A stretch of DNA of 64,000 nucleotides from contig NZ_FPAF01000001.1 in assembly GCF_900116295.1 (NCBI RefSeq), positions 1,237,160 to 1,301,159 of the forward strand, read 5' to 3'. The notes under the pieces are model-generated. The model was not told the DNA's origin, did not search any database, and saw only the letters and a program-made list of their open reading frames with translations. Source of the DNA: Bacillus sp. 103mf. Lineage in GTDB: Bacteria; Bacillota; Bacilli; Bacillales; Bacillaceae_G. The position numbers and the translations under genes were made by a program. Positions 56,201 through 63,937 of this stretch are shown here, in pieces (position 1 is the first letter of the stretch; the number at the start of each line of letters is the position of its first letter).

Positions 56201-57653
56201 GTTCTCTTACTGTATACGTATACGCATTTCCGTCATTATCATATGCAGGTATATCTGCAAACGTATAGTTCCAGTTGTTTGCCGCTGTTACGTCTTTCGT
56301 GTCAACTACTTGACCGTTTTGTAGTAAATCGACTTTGATTGTTGCTGGACGATCCGTCGCATTGTTATCTTTCCAAGCCTTCGCTCCTAAAATAGATGTC
56401 GATTTCACCTTATTCGGAACCATCAGCTTTACGCCTTTTTCAGCATTTGCATCAATTGTAAAAGGCACTTTTGCTTGTGGATCAAAATCCAAATAGTTTG
56501 GAGCAGTAATCTCTTGTACATAGTAATTGCCTGGATTTAAAGTAGGGACTTCAACCATACCTTGTGCATCCGTTGTATACGTACTGCCAATTTGCTGACC
56601 AGATTCTGTATATAATTTAAACGAGACATTCGGTATGAATTTTGTTTCATCTCCAGCAATGTGTTTTATAATTCTTAGCGTTCCTTTAGGTGGTAAATCA
56701 CCTTGAGCACCGCCGCCCGCGTTTATATTTTTAGTCCAAGCACTATCTGAAAACGTTACTGGTTGCTCATTTAAAATCTGGTAATTAATCGTAAAATCAT
56801 TAAAAAAATTCTCTTGGCTCATTCCATTTTCAGTTATAGTAGCGGTATACCTCAAAATAAAAATCTTACCACTGACCTGATCCTTATAAGCTCTAATTTC
56901 AAAAGAATTACTATTAAAAGTGATTGTTCCATAACCCTTATCAATGAATTGTTGAGGTGTTAACGCTTCATTTCCAACTATTAAAGTAAAACCAGCCTGA
57001 TCAAGTGTTTGGCCTGATTGTGAAGTATCCGACAAAACAATATCAGAACTTAATTGCTCCTTGTTATTATTTATAGGCAGTTCCCACTTCACTTTAGTTG
57101 GAGTATCCGGGTCAATTCTACCTGTTTTGTAGGAAAATGGAGCTGTACTCTCACCACCTTCAGTTGGCCCCTTAATGGTTACCCTTTGCGTTTGTAAATT
57201 TGTACCTAAATTTGTGTCAACTGTTATCGTTTGCCCTGTTGCTACATTCTGAGTCGCTTGAACTTCAAAATAAAAATATCCTCTAATATTTCGAAGTTTC
57301 TCAACTACATCAGTAAATGTACATAAAACATTTGTTGTCGTTACTTGACAAGTTCCAAATGTAACACCAGCATCATTCTTTAAATCAATCTTTCTACTAT
57401 ATCCTTGTAATTCTTGAGGTAACGTTAACGTTAGCGTGTCTCCAGCCTTCATTTTATTTCCAGATTTATCACTAAAATTAACTTTTATTCCCGTTCGTTC
57501 TCCATAACTGAGATCTGTTTTGTCGAACGTAAAGCTATCAACAAATCCACTTGTATTTAACTCTTGTGCTTTCGCTATTATAGGCATCAAACTCTGACCT
57601 ATAGTAAATATAAAGATGATGATAATTGAAAAAATAGAAGTTACTTTCTTCAT
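53295..57653 (-). CDS. LPXTG-anchored adhesin with eleven Cna-B repeats
   Basis: 1452 residues from ATG 57653 (1455 if splicing adds M-H-Y). Signal peptide KKVTSIFSIIIIFIFTIGQS; N-terminal Ig-like collagen-binding/Cna-type domains (residues about 35-330); a SpaA-like domain (GTLRIIKHIAGDETKFIPNV ... YYVQEITAPNYLDFDP); then eleven near-identical Cna-B repeats of about 87 residues (GTKTWKDNNATDRPSTIKVD ... GYKSEVNGYDITNTK, bases about 53510-56390) with the lysine and glutamate used for isopeptide bonds; finally LPKTG, a hydrophobic helix and RQRVK for sortase anchoring. No ribosome binding site precedes ATG 57653: a group II intron ends six bases upstream. Confidence 0.92.
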   Translation of the reverse strand: MKKVTSIFSIIIIFIFTIGQSLMPIIAKAQELNTSGFVDSFTFDKTDLSYGERTGIKVNFSDKSGNKMKAGDTLTLTLPQELQGYSRKIDLKNDAGVTFGTCQVTTTNVLCTFTDVVEKLRNIRGYFYFEVQATQNVATGQTITVDTNLGTNLQTQRVTIKGPTEGGESTAPFSYKTGRIDPDTPTKVKWELPINNNKEQLSSDIVLSDTSQSGQTLDQAGFTLIVGNEALTPQQFIDKGYGTITFNSNSFEIRAYKDQVSGKIFILRYTATITENGMSQENFFNDFTINYQILNEQPVTFSDSAWTKNINAGGGAQGDLPPKGTLRIIKHIAGDETKFIPNVSFKLYTESGQQIGSTYTTDAQGMVEVPTLNPGNYYVQEITAPNYLDFDPQAKVPFTIDANAEKGVKLMVPNKVKSTSILGAKAWKDNNATDRPATIKVDLLQNGQVVDTKDVTAANNWNYTFADIPAYDNDGNAYTYTVREQSVAGYKSEVNGYNITNTKVGQTKVEGTKAWKDNNAIDRPSTIKVDLLQSGQVIDTKDVTASNNWKYTFDNLQAYDANGVAYKYEVKEQPVDGYKSEVKGYDITNTKVGQTTVAGTKTWKDGNATDRPATIQVDLLQNGNVIQTQDVTASNNWKYTFTNLEAYDVNGVAYTYIVKEHPVVGYKSEVNGYDITNTKVGKTTVTGTKTWKDNNATDRPTTIQVDLLQNGTVIQTQEVTAANNWNYTFADLAQYDANGVPYTYTVKEHPVAGYKSEVNGYNITNTKVAKLTVEGTKTWKDGNAIDRPAMIQVDLLQNGNVIQTQDVPAAMGWKYVFADLEAYDANGVAYTYTVKEHPVAGYQSSVSGYDITNTKVGQTKVEGTKTWNDNNATDRPGSVKIDLLQNGQVVDTKEVTAATNWKYTFDNLQAYDANGVAYTYTVKEQPVAGYQSEVKGYDITNTKVGQTKVEGTKTWNDSNATDRPSTIKVDLLQNGQVIDTKDVTASTNWKYTFDNLQAYDANGVAYKYEVKEQLVDGYKSEVNGYDITNTKVGKTTVEGIKTWNDNSATDRPSTIKVDLLQNGQVIDTKEVTASNNWKYTFADLAAYDANGVAYKYEVKEQPVAGYQSEVKGYDITNTKVGQTKVEGTKTWNDNNATDRPSTIKVDLLQNGQVIDTKDVTASNNWKYTFDNLQAYDANGVAYKYEVKEQPVTGYKSEVNGYDITNTKVGQTKVEGTKTWKDNNATDRPSTIKVDLLQNGQVIDTKDVTAAKNWKYTFDNLQSYDANGVAYKYEVKEQPVDGYKSEVNGYDITNTKVGKTIVEGTKTWKDDNATGRPITIKVDLLQNGQVIGTKEVTEASGWKYAFTGLEAYDVDGKAYKYEVKEQPVAGYKSEVNGYDITNTKIKEPTPEVPKDNTNNDPNNDPKVPSIKENDNTTVLLPKTGGTPAEMISMVGGMVLFVLGGMLFLRQRVK

Positions 57654-57659
57654 ATAATG

Positions 57660-58411
57660 GTAATAGGTAAACCTTTGAAGCCATCTCCAGCTTTTCCCCC
57701 ACCCCACACCGTGCGTGCGACTTTCACCGCACACGGCGTTCCATCTAATCAACAAGTTCAGATAGCTTTTGTTATCGCTATCTTTATGTAAGGGACCTGT
57801 TCATTAGACTCGGGGCCTTCCCTCCACTCCTTATTATCAGAGTTTCATTGGTACTACGCCCCTGCTGCCATCCCTATTCATAACTCTTTCACAGCTTAAG
57901 CTGTTCCCCAAGTTATTACTACATCGTTAGGGATTTCTGACGTTCCGAAACTGCTAGGTGTATAACTATACGTAGGCCCTACCTTTGTCCCGATTACCAC
58001 TTCAAGTAAGAAGTTAAAGCAACCCTTTAGCTTTATCCATTACAAACCGTATGATATTGTTTTGGAGATAATATATTGACGCCCATTTCTAGGAACGGAT
58101 ATACGAGACGTACATTCAGCAGTTCGTCATTGATTGCTCAAATCCTGACCATATATAGCTCCCTGTCCGCATCACTTTCGCAGTATGTTTAACCTTTCCT
58201 CAGCTTCACCTGTTAGGGCTACTCGATGCGACTTCACCCCGCTTCACACGCAGTCGTTACCAATTTACGCATGGGGGAGTATTAACAGCCATCTAGTCGT
58301 GAGATTTGTTTGGGTATCCCACCGTGGTCTCACAGTTTCAGTTGTTACTAACAATCGTTAGTCCAGACAATCCCTCGAGCGTGAACCCGATTTCTGCCTA
58401 ACGTCACACAC
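57660..58411 (-). mobile_element. ORF-less group II intron in the 5' end of the adhesin gene
   Basis: 752 nt on the adhesin's coding strand. Domain V (57706-57739) is exactly 34 nt: ACGCCGTG / CACGGTGT (8 bp), 2-nt CG bulge, TGCGGT-GAAA-GTCGCA, with triad CGC. Domain VI follows, with a candidate branch-point A at 57668, eight bases from the 3' end. The 5' end GTGTG fits GUGYG and the 3' end ...CCTATTAC fits the AY rule. No reverse transcriptase or other ORF is present, so it would need a protein from elsewhere to splice or move efficiently. Joining the exons gives ATG-CAT-TAT-ATG-AAG, in frame with the adhesin. Confidence 0.85.
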
Positions 58412-58432
58412 CATACTCTTTATCCGCCTCCT
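58412..58432 (-). promoter_or_regulatory. Exon 1: Shine-Dalgarno and start codon of the adhesin gene, upstream of the intron
   Basis: AGGAGG (58427-58432), 12-base spacer, ATG (58412-58414), immediately followed by the intron. Without splicing this ATG reads VCDVRQKSGSRSRDCLD then stops. After splicing it becomes the adhesin start. The same stretch is the only good ribosome binding site upstream of the adhesin. Confidence 0.7.
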
Positions 58433-58741
58433 AATGAATGATATTAAGATGGCTTCTGGTACAAATGCACGATAAGAACGACTTGATAGTTGCTAGTATT
58501 TTGTCTCTTTCGACCGTTATAAACTTACTTTCTATATATGCCTATCTACTCTTCAAAATCATTAGTTTCTCTAATATAGCTATTAAATCTAATAATTCGA
58601 ATATTGACATACCTAACAACCAATGGTAATATACAAATTGACTAAATTATGTTTTTGCCATCATTTCTATCAAATCATGTAAACTGAAATTGTACCGTAT
58701 TACCATCTCGTGCTGAGCATAAACGCCATTAATTTGTTCAT

Positions 58742-58851
58742 ACTATATAAATCCAATTTAAAAATACGGCATAAATAATTTTTCTCCATGTGAGATTAAT
58801 CAAAAGTAACAAGCTCAGCCATGTCAAAATTTTAATGAGGATTTATATATT
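58742..58851. repeat. Relic of an R2 repeat
   Basis: Only the outer ends survive: ACTATATAAATCCAATTTAA ... and AGGATTTATATATTT; the core is replaced by unrelated AT-rich sequence. Between 58440 and 59050 I see no convincing gene. Confidence 0.45.
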
Positions 58852-59049
58852 TTTTATTATTCATAGATTCATAACATCAATATGTTCAATTTTGACTACA
58901 CATTTTAACACTTCGAAACTTTTTGACTCCCTCCCTTAAAGGCTCTTTCATGCTCTTGCCTAAAATTTTACACTCTTTTGACAATAAAAATAGTTTTTGT
59001 AAGTTTTGTAACTAATTTTGTAATTTTAAAAAGTGTATAGTTGTTCCAA

Positions 59050-59256
59050 AATTAGATATTATATCCATTTCATTTTTCCGACATATAAGTCACTGCTAAG
59101 CAGAATACAACATGACCTTCACCCCCTTTCTTCTTTTGTTTTCAACCTTGCATGTGATAGAAAAAGGAATTGGCCGTTTCTATGCACGGCCAGGTACTCT
59201 CGCCACCTAAAAAGAAAAAGGATTTTATGTCTTTTTTTTACTTGTATATATAATGA
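59050..59256 (-). repeat. Dispersed repeat family R2, diverged copy
   Basis: TTATATCCATTTCATTTTTC at the left; core TGCACGGCCAGGTACTCTCG; hairpin arms CTGGCCGT / ACGGCCAA. Lies just downstream of the catalase gene. Confidence 0.72.
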
Positions 59257-59265
59257 AGGTATCCC

Positions 59266-60732
59266 CTACTTCACGGGTCCTCCCACATACGCTGAAATAT
59301 CAACATGTAATGCTTGTGCTAAACGCATACCATATTCTCGATCTGCACGAAAGAAGTTACAAATCGCAAGCAATTTTGTTTGTTCATTCACATCTTTTAA
59401 ATCATTTGCCAAGTTAGCAATTAAGTTATCTTGTTCTTCTTTAGAGAAGGAACGATAACGCTCACCAGCTTGCCCAAAATCGTTTGGTTTCTCAATTTTT
59501 TCACGAGATACATAACCTTCAAGTTTCATAGTTGAATCTCGATATGCCGAATCTTCACTTGGATTTTCCGCATGGCGACTTGGTTCATAATTAATTGTAG
59601 ACGACTGTTGGTTCGTTTGCATGAAACCATCGCGTTGTTGATTATGCACCGCTGCGTACGGACAGTTTACAGGAATTTGTAAATAATTTGCACCTAAGCG
59701 ATAACGCTGTGTATCCGGATAAGAGAATAAACGTCCTTGTAATAATTTATCCTCAGATGGTTCAATACCAGGCACAGTTGCGCTTGGTGAAAATGCCGCT
59801 TGTTCTACTTCTGCAAAGAAATTTTGCGGGTTACGATTTAGCGTCATTGTACCTACTTCCATTAATGGAAAACGGTCTTCTGGCCATATTTTTGTTGGAT
59901 CTAATGGATCAAACTCTAAGGAATCCATTTCATCTAGTTTCATAACTTGTAGATGAAGATCCCATTTCGGATAATTTCCACGCTCAATCGCATCAAATAA
60001 ATCACGAGTTGCATGGTTAAAATCTTTTCCTTGCATTTGTTCTGCTTCTTTTACGTTAAAATTACGTACGCCTTGTTGTGGCTTCCAGTGATATTTTACG
60101 TATACAATCTTCCCATCTTCGTTTACCCATTTAAATGAATGAACACCGAATCCTTCCATTTGGCGGTAGTTTGCAGGCGTACCGTAATCAGAAAATACCC
60201 AAGTTAACATATGAGTTGATTCTGGTGTTAGCGTCATAAAATCCCAGTAACGATCTGGAGTTTGAATATTTGTATCTGGCGCCGGTTTTAAAGAATGGAC
60301 CATGTCAGGGAATTTGATTGCATCACGAATGAAAAATACAGGTAAGTGGTTACCAACAAGATCATAGTTTCCTTCTTCTGTATAAAACTTCACCGCAAAA
60401 CCTCTTGGATCACGAGCTGTTTCCGGAGAACCTTGCCCATGAATAACCGTTGAGAAGCGAACAAATACAGGTGTTTCTGTTCCTTCTTTCTGTAAGAATG
60501 CTGCTTTTGTATATTCTTTCATACTATTTTTTGTTACGAAAAAGCCATGAGCACCAGCACCACGTGCATGTACAACACGCTCAGGAATACGTTCTCGATC
60601 AAAATGCGCTAATTTTTCTACTAAATGATAATCCTCTAATAATACTGGGCCACGACGACCTGCTGTACGAGAATTTTGGTTATCTCCTACAGGAGCACCT
60701 TGATTTGTTGTTAAGCGATTGTATGGATTCAT
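59266..60732 (-). CDS. katA: Catalase (small-subunit, haem)
   Basis: 488 residues. Clade-3 monofunctional catalase: RVVHARGAGAHGFF with the distal His, FAVKFYTEEGNYDLVGNHLPVFFIRDAIKFPD with the active-site Asn, and the haem-ligand Tyr in GRLFSYPDTQRYRLG. Degrades H2O2 in the cytoplasm; the major vegetative catalase of Bacillus is of this type. ATG after AAGGGGG. The promoter carries a near-perfect PerR box, so induction by peroxide is expected. Confidence 0.93.
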   Translation of the reverse strand: MNPYNRLTTNQGAPVGDNQNSRTAGRRGPVLLEDYHLVEKLAHFDRERIPERVVHARGAGAHGFFVTKNSMKEYTKAAFLQKEGTETPVFVRFSTVIHGQGSPETARDPRGFAVKFYTEEGNYDLVGNHLPVFFIRDAIKFPDMVHSLKPAPDTNIQTPDRYWDFMTLTPESTHMLTWVFSDYGTPANYRQMEGFGVHSFKWVNEDGKIVYVKYHWKPQQGVRNFNVKEAEQMQGKDFNHATRDLFDAIERGNYPKWDLHLQVMKLDEMDSLEFDPLDPTKIWPEDRFPLMEVGTMTLNRNPQNFFAEVEQAAFSPSATVPGIEPSEDKLLQGRLFSYPDTQRYRLGANYLQIPVNCPYAAVHNQQRDGFMQTNQQSSTINYEPSRHAENPSEDSAYRDSTMKLEGYVSREKIEKPNDFGQAGERYRSFSKEEQDNLIANLANDLKDVNEQTKLLAICNFFRADREYGMRLAQALHVDISAYVGGPVK

Positions 60733-60767
60733 TTTTGGATCCCCCTTTTATTATAATAATTTTTTGT

Positions 60768-60782
60768 TTAAAATTATTATAA
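60768..60782. promoter_or_regulatory. PerR box of katA
   Basis: TTAAAATTATTATAA matches the PerR consensus TTATAATNATTATAA at 14 of 15 positions and lies just downstream of the katA -10. A second, weaker match (12/15) is at 60751-60765. Confidence 0.8.
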
Positions 60783-60786
60783 ATTA

Positions 60787-60815
60787 ATTATTATTAAAAT
60801 CTGTTTTTTTGTCAA
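60787..60815 (-). promoter_or_regulatory. katA: katA promoter (sigma-A)
   Basis: On the minus strand TTGACA (60810-60815), 17-bp spacer, AATAAT (60787-60792); the PerR box overlaps the presumed transcription start. Confidence 0.75.
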
Positions 60816-60851
60816 TCATTTATATAAAATTTTTTTATATAAATGATTGAC
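60811..60851. repeat. Perfect 18-bp inverted repeat overlapping the katA -35
   Basis: GTCAATCATTTATATAAA, 5-bp spacer, TTTATATAAATGATTGAC. Its left arm contains the katA -35; the right arm creates a mirror TTGACA directed at the bcr1-like element. Confidence 0.8.
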
Positions 60852-60861
60852 ATGCTATAAA

Positions 60862-61010
60862 GTGAAACTTTAATCAGTGGGGTTTTTCTTCATCCCCCAC
60901 TGATTATCAGCCCTCACCAATCGGGCTTTTACGGGCAGTTTATCTCCCACCTAACTTCTTTGCTTTCGCTGAATTTTGAGGTGGGAGTATTACTGCCCAA
61001 AAATAGAGGG
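60862..61010 (+). mobile_element. bcr1-like element, standard length without nested module
   Basis: 149 bp from GTGAAACTTTAATCAGTGG to AAAAATAGAGGG, flanked by ATAAA at 60857-60861 and 61011-61015 (target duplication). It shows the intact long hairpin (ACGGGCAGTTTATCTCCCAC / GTGGGAGTATTACTGCCC). Of the remaining gap to the response regulator only a terminator is recognised. Confidence 0.85.
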
Positions 61011-61270
61011 ATAAAAAAAGAAAGAGCAGCAAATACGCATACATATCGCTTAAATAAAGGTAATTCAAAAACTGAATTTTCAGTCTTTTTAATTTAAAAT
61101 AGGGAGGTGTTAGCTACTCTCTCTTTGTAATTATAAGTTTAACACTAAAAACACAACCCAACAACAAAGAAATACAATATTCTAAAAAATCCGACATTTT
61201 TCTTCAAAATCTTAAAAATATCTGAATAAAACAAATGCTTTGAATTACAAAAAAACATTCATTTAGTCAA

Positions 61271-61318
61271 AAAAGCTGTCCCAAAAAGCCGTTATTTAAC
61301 GACCTTTGGGGACAGCTT
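61271..61318 (-). terminator. Terminator of the two-component operon
   Basis: AAGCTGTCCC / GGGGACAGCTT with an inner GTCGTTA/TAACGGC stem and TTTTTT on the minus strand. Confidence 0.82.
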
Positions 61319-62025
61319 CATATATATAAATGTATTTTGCTTTCATCAATACAACGCAGTTTGCTTACCGGTCTTCCTACTTGTTGATATACCATTTCAT
61401 TTTCTAAAACTCCAATTTCAATTAAAAATAGGACATACTTTCGAATGGAAACCCTAGAAATTCCAACTAATTGTGCCATCTCTTCTGTTGTAAATGTTTT
61501 CCCTTGAAGCGATTTTATCTGTTTCCAAACTAACTGTAAGGTTTGCTTTGTTAATCCTTTTGGAAGCACTTTGCTTACAGGAGATTCTTTTTTTTCTTTT
61601 TGTAAAATCAATGCATCTAATTCAGATTGATTAATATTGGGCTGCGCCTTCATAAATTCAAATTTTTCGCGATAAGCAGATAATGCTTCCTTAAAACGTT
61701 CAAACGTAAATGGTTTAATTAAATAATCTACAACTCCATATTGCAGTGCTTTTTTAATACTTACCATATCATGCACCGCTGAAATCATCATCACATCAAT
61801 TTCTTTTTCCTTATTGCGAATATGCAATAACAATTCAAACCCAGTATCACCAGGCATAAAAATATCAAGCAATATAAAATCTATGTGGGATTCTTCTAGT
61901 ACTTGCAATGCTTCATCTACAGAATTAGCTATATGAACAAGTTCAAACCCGCCAACTTGTTCTAAGTAATGCTTATTTAGCATGGCTACCATTGGGTCAT
62001 CTTCTACAATTAAAACTTTAATCAT
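61318..62025 (-). CDS. Response regulator, CitB/DcuR family
   Basis: 235 residues from ATG 62025, overlapping the kinase gene by 8 bp; the longer frame adds residues without a good SD. Receiver domain: VLIVEDDPMVAMLN, phospho-acceptor Asp in FILLDIFMPGDTG, conserved Lys in YLIKPFTFERF. C-terminal helix-turn-helix TTEEMAQLVGISRVSIRKYVLFLIEIG. Controls C4-dicarboxylate or citrate uptake genes in relatives; the target transporter is not in the window. Confidence 0.88.
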   Translation of the reverse strand: MIKVLIVEDDPMVAMLNKHYLEQVGGFELVHIANSVDEALQVLEESHIDFILLDIFMPGDTGFELLLHIRNKEKEIDVMMISAVHDMVSIKKALQYGVVDYLIKPFTFERFKEALSAYREKFEFMKAQPNINQSELDALILQKEKKESPVSKVLPKGLTKQTLQLVWKQIKSLQGKTFTTEEMAQLVGISRVSIRKYVLFLIEIGVLENEMVYQQVGRPVSKLRCIDESKIHLYI

Positions 62026-63628
62026 CTTCCATCTCATCCCTACTTTTATATGGTGTTTCAATTGTGATTATTGTTTGCTCTCCTAATACTGAATCAATAT
62101 GGATATTTCCTTTTATACGTTCTATACTTTCCTTTACAAGATATAAGCCATATCCTCGATTTTCTCCTTTTGTAGAGTACCCTTTAACAAATAATTTATC
62201 TATTTCTTCTTGTTTAATTCCATTACCTGTATCTGTAACCTTTACAATTAATTTATCATAATATTTAATTACAACATTTACCTGCTTGTATTTACAATCC
62301 GCTACTGCATCCAAAGCATTATCAATTAAATTCCCTACAATTGTAATGAGTTCATGAATAATGCCCTCATCATCCGGCTGTGGTAAATAAGAATCTTCAC
62401 TGATCGTTAATTCTATTCCTTTTTCTCTTGCATAGCTAAGTTTTCCAAGTAAAAAACCTGCAAACACAGGATTTTTTATCTTCCGCATCACATCTCCAAT
62501 TTCATATTGATGCTCTGATACCATGCTACTAACATATGTTTCTAATTGTTCATAATGCTTCATATGTGTTAGTCCTAATACAACATGCATTTTATTCATA
62601 AACTCATGCGATTGTGCACGCAAAGCCTCTGCATATAGTCGAATACCGGTTAATTGCTCTGCTAATTTTCTTATTTCCGTTTTATCACGAAATGTTGCAA
62701 TTGCCCCAACAATTTCTCCCTTTACGTATAACGGAACTCGATTCGAAACAATTGTAATCCCATGCATACTATGTTCCTCATCAAACTGCGCTACTCCCGT
62801 TTGTAATACTTCTTTTATCCTTGAATTCGGCATATACTTCTTAATGTCTTCACCAATAAACTCTTCTTTGATCCCGCTTTTCTCAATTAACCGCCTGGCT
62901 TCGTGATTAATTAAAGTAATCCGCGCATCCTTATCAATCGCAATAATTCCTTCTTTAACAGATTGTAGCATCGTATTTCGTTCTTCTAAGATTTTTGAGA
63001 TTTCACTAGGTTCGAGGCCAAATAAAATTTTCTTAATATGTCTAGCCAATAAAATAGCCCCTATAACTCCTACTAAAATCCCAACGCTGACACCGATGTA
63101 CATAATATGTCTGCTTTGTTCCACCATCTCTTCTACATTATCAGCTGAAATTCCAACAGCCACAACCCCTATTTGTTTTTTCGTTTCAGAGAAGATTGGT
63201 ACAAATACTCGCACAGACTTTCCTAATGTCCCTTTTGCTGTTGATACATATTCTTTTCCTTTCAGGGCTGTTTCTTCATCGCCCCCAACGAAATGTTGAC
63301 CAATTTTCTTAGGATCCGGATGAGATTTTCGTATCCCATTCATATCCATAACTACAATGAATTGAACATCTGTATTTTTTAAAAGCCGATTCACATTCGG
63401 TTGAATTTCAGATTCATCTTTTCTTCCTGTTAAAGCATCGATTACGAGCGGTGAATTTGCTGTAATGCGTGCAACTGCTTTAGCTTTTTCCATTTGACTT
63501 TCTTCTGTCGTACGCTCAACATGATGACTAATTAAAATATCTGTTACAAGTAAAGCAAATATAACAACAGCACATACAAAAAATGCAATGGTTTTCTGCA
63601 AACTCAAAAACTTCTTTTTTTTCTCCAT
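62018..63628 (-). CDS. Sensor histidine kinase, CitA/DcuS family
   Basis: 536 residues: membrane helix (residues about 13-33), extracytoplasmic sensor domain (about 35-170, PAS-like Cache with GQHFVGGDEETALKGKEYVSTAKGTLGKSVRVFVPI, as in citrate/fumarate sensors), second helix (YIGVSVGILVGVIGAILLA), cytoplasmic PAS (EGIIAIDKDARITLINHEA), His-box LRAQSHEFMNKMHVVLGL with the phospho-His, and HATPase motifs NLIDNALDAV, DTGNGI and GENRGYGLYLV. Senses a di- or tricarboxylate outside the cell. Co-transcribed with the response regulator. Confidence 0.9.
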   Translation of the reverse strand: MEKKKKFLSLQKTIAFFVCAVVIFALLVTDILISHHVERTTEESQMEKAKAVARITANSPLVIDALTGRKDESEIQPNVNRLLKNTDVQFIVVMDMNGIRKSHPDPKKIGQHFVGGDEETALKGKEYVSTAKGTLGKSVRVFVPIFSETKKQIGVVAVGISADNVEEMVEQSRHIMYIGVSVGILVGVIGAILLARHIKKILFGLEPSEISKILEERNTMLQSVKEGIIAIDKDARITLINHEARRLIEKSGIKEEFIGEDIKKYMPNSRIKEVLQTGVAQFDEEHSMHGITIVSNRVPLYVKGEIVGAIATFRDKTEIRKLAEQLTGIRLYAEALRAQSHEFMNKMHVVLGLTHMKHYEQLETYVSSMVSEHQYEIGDVMRKIKNPVFAGFLLGKLSYAREKGIELTISEDSYLPQPDDEGIIHELITIVGNLIDNALDAVADCKYKQVNVVIKYYDKLIVKVTDTGNGIKQEEIDKLFVKGYSTKGENRGYGLYLVKESIERIKGNIHIDSVLGEQTIITIETPYKSRDEMEDD

Positions 63629-63757
63629 CCCTCTCTTTTCACCCCATGTTTTCTATACTCCGTGCGAAATCTATATTACTCATTCTTTACAATGAAAACA
63701 ACTTTTTTTCATAAGTAAGCCTATATATAATATTTTACTTATTGAGATACAAAGAGG

Positions 63758-63933
63758 ACCTATATAAATACAAATTAAAAAATCGGCATAAAACCATCTT
63801 TCTTTTTAGGTGGGCGAGATCATCTGGCCATGTATAGAAGCGGTCAGGGCCTTTTTTTGCCACATGCAAGGTTTAAAACAAAAGGAGAAAGCAAGTAGTG
63901 GTCATGTTGTATTCTGTATAGCAGCGACTTATA
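63758..63933 (+). repeat. Dispersed repeat family R2, full 5' part
   Basis: TATATAAATACAAATTAAAA, core GGGCGAGATCATCTGGCC, GGTCAGGGCC, TGCCACATGC and GGAGAAAGCAAGTAGTGG; its right end is replaced by the R3 module. Confidence 0.8.
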
Positions 63934-63937
63934 AAGA

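Noticed and set aside
57653-57755. Longer adhesin start reading back into the intron
   Set aside because: The extra 34 codons are intron domains V-VI and lack an SD.
58438-58629. 63-codon hydrophobic ORF opposite the adhesin leader
   Set aside because: Starts within adhesin exon 1 on the other strand and no SD precedes either of its ATGs; kept out although a small membrane peptide is not excluded.
58440-59040. c-di-GMP or other riboswitch upstream of the intron, by analogy with C. difficile
   Set aside because: I looked for the conserved GEMM-type segments on the minus strand and found none; the region is AT-rich with a repeat relic.
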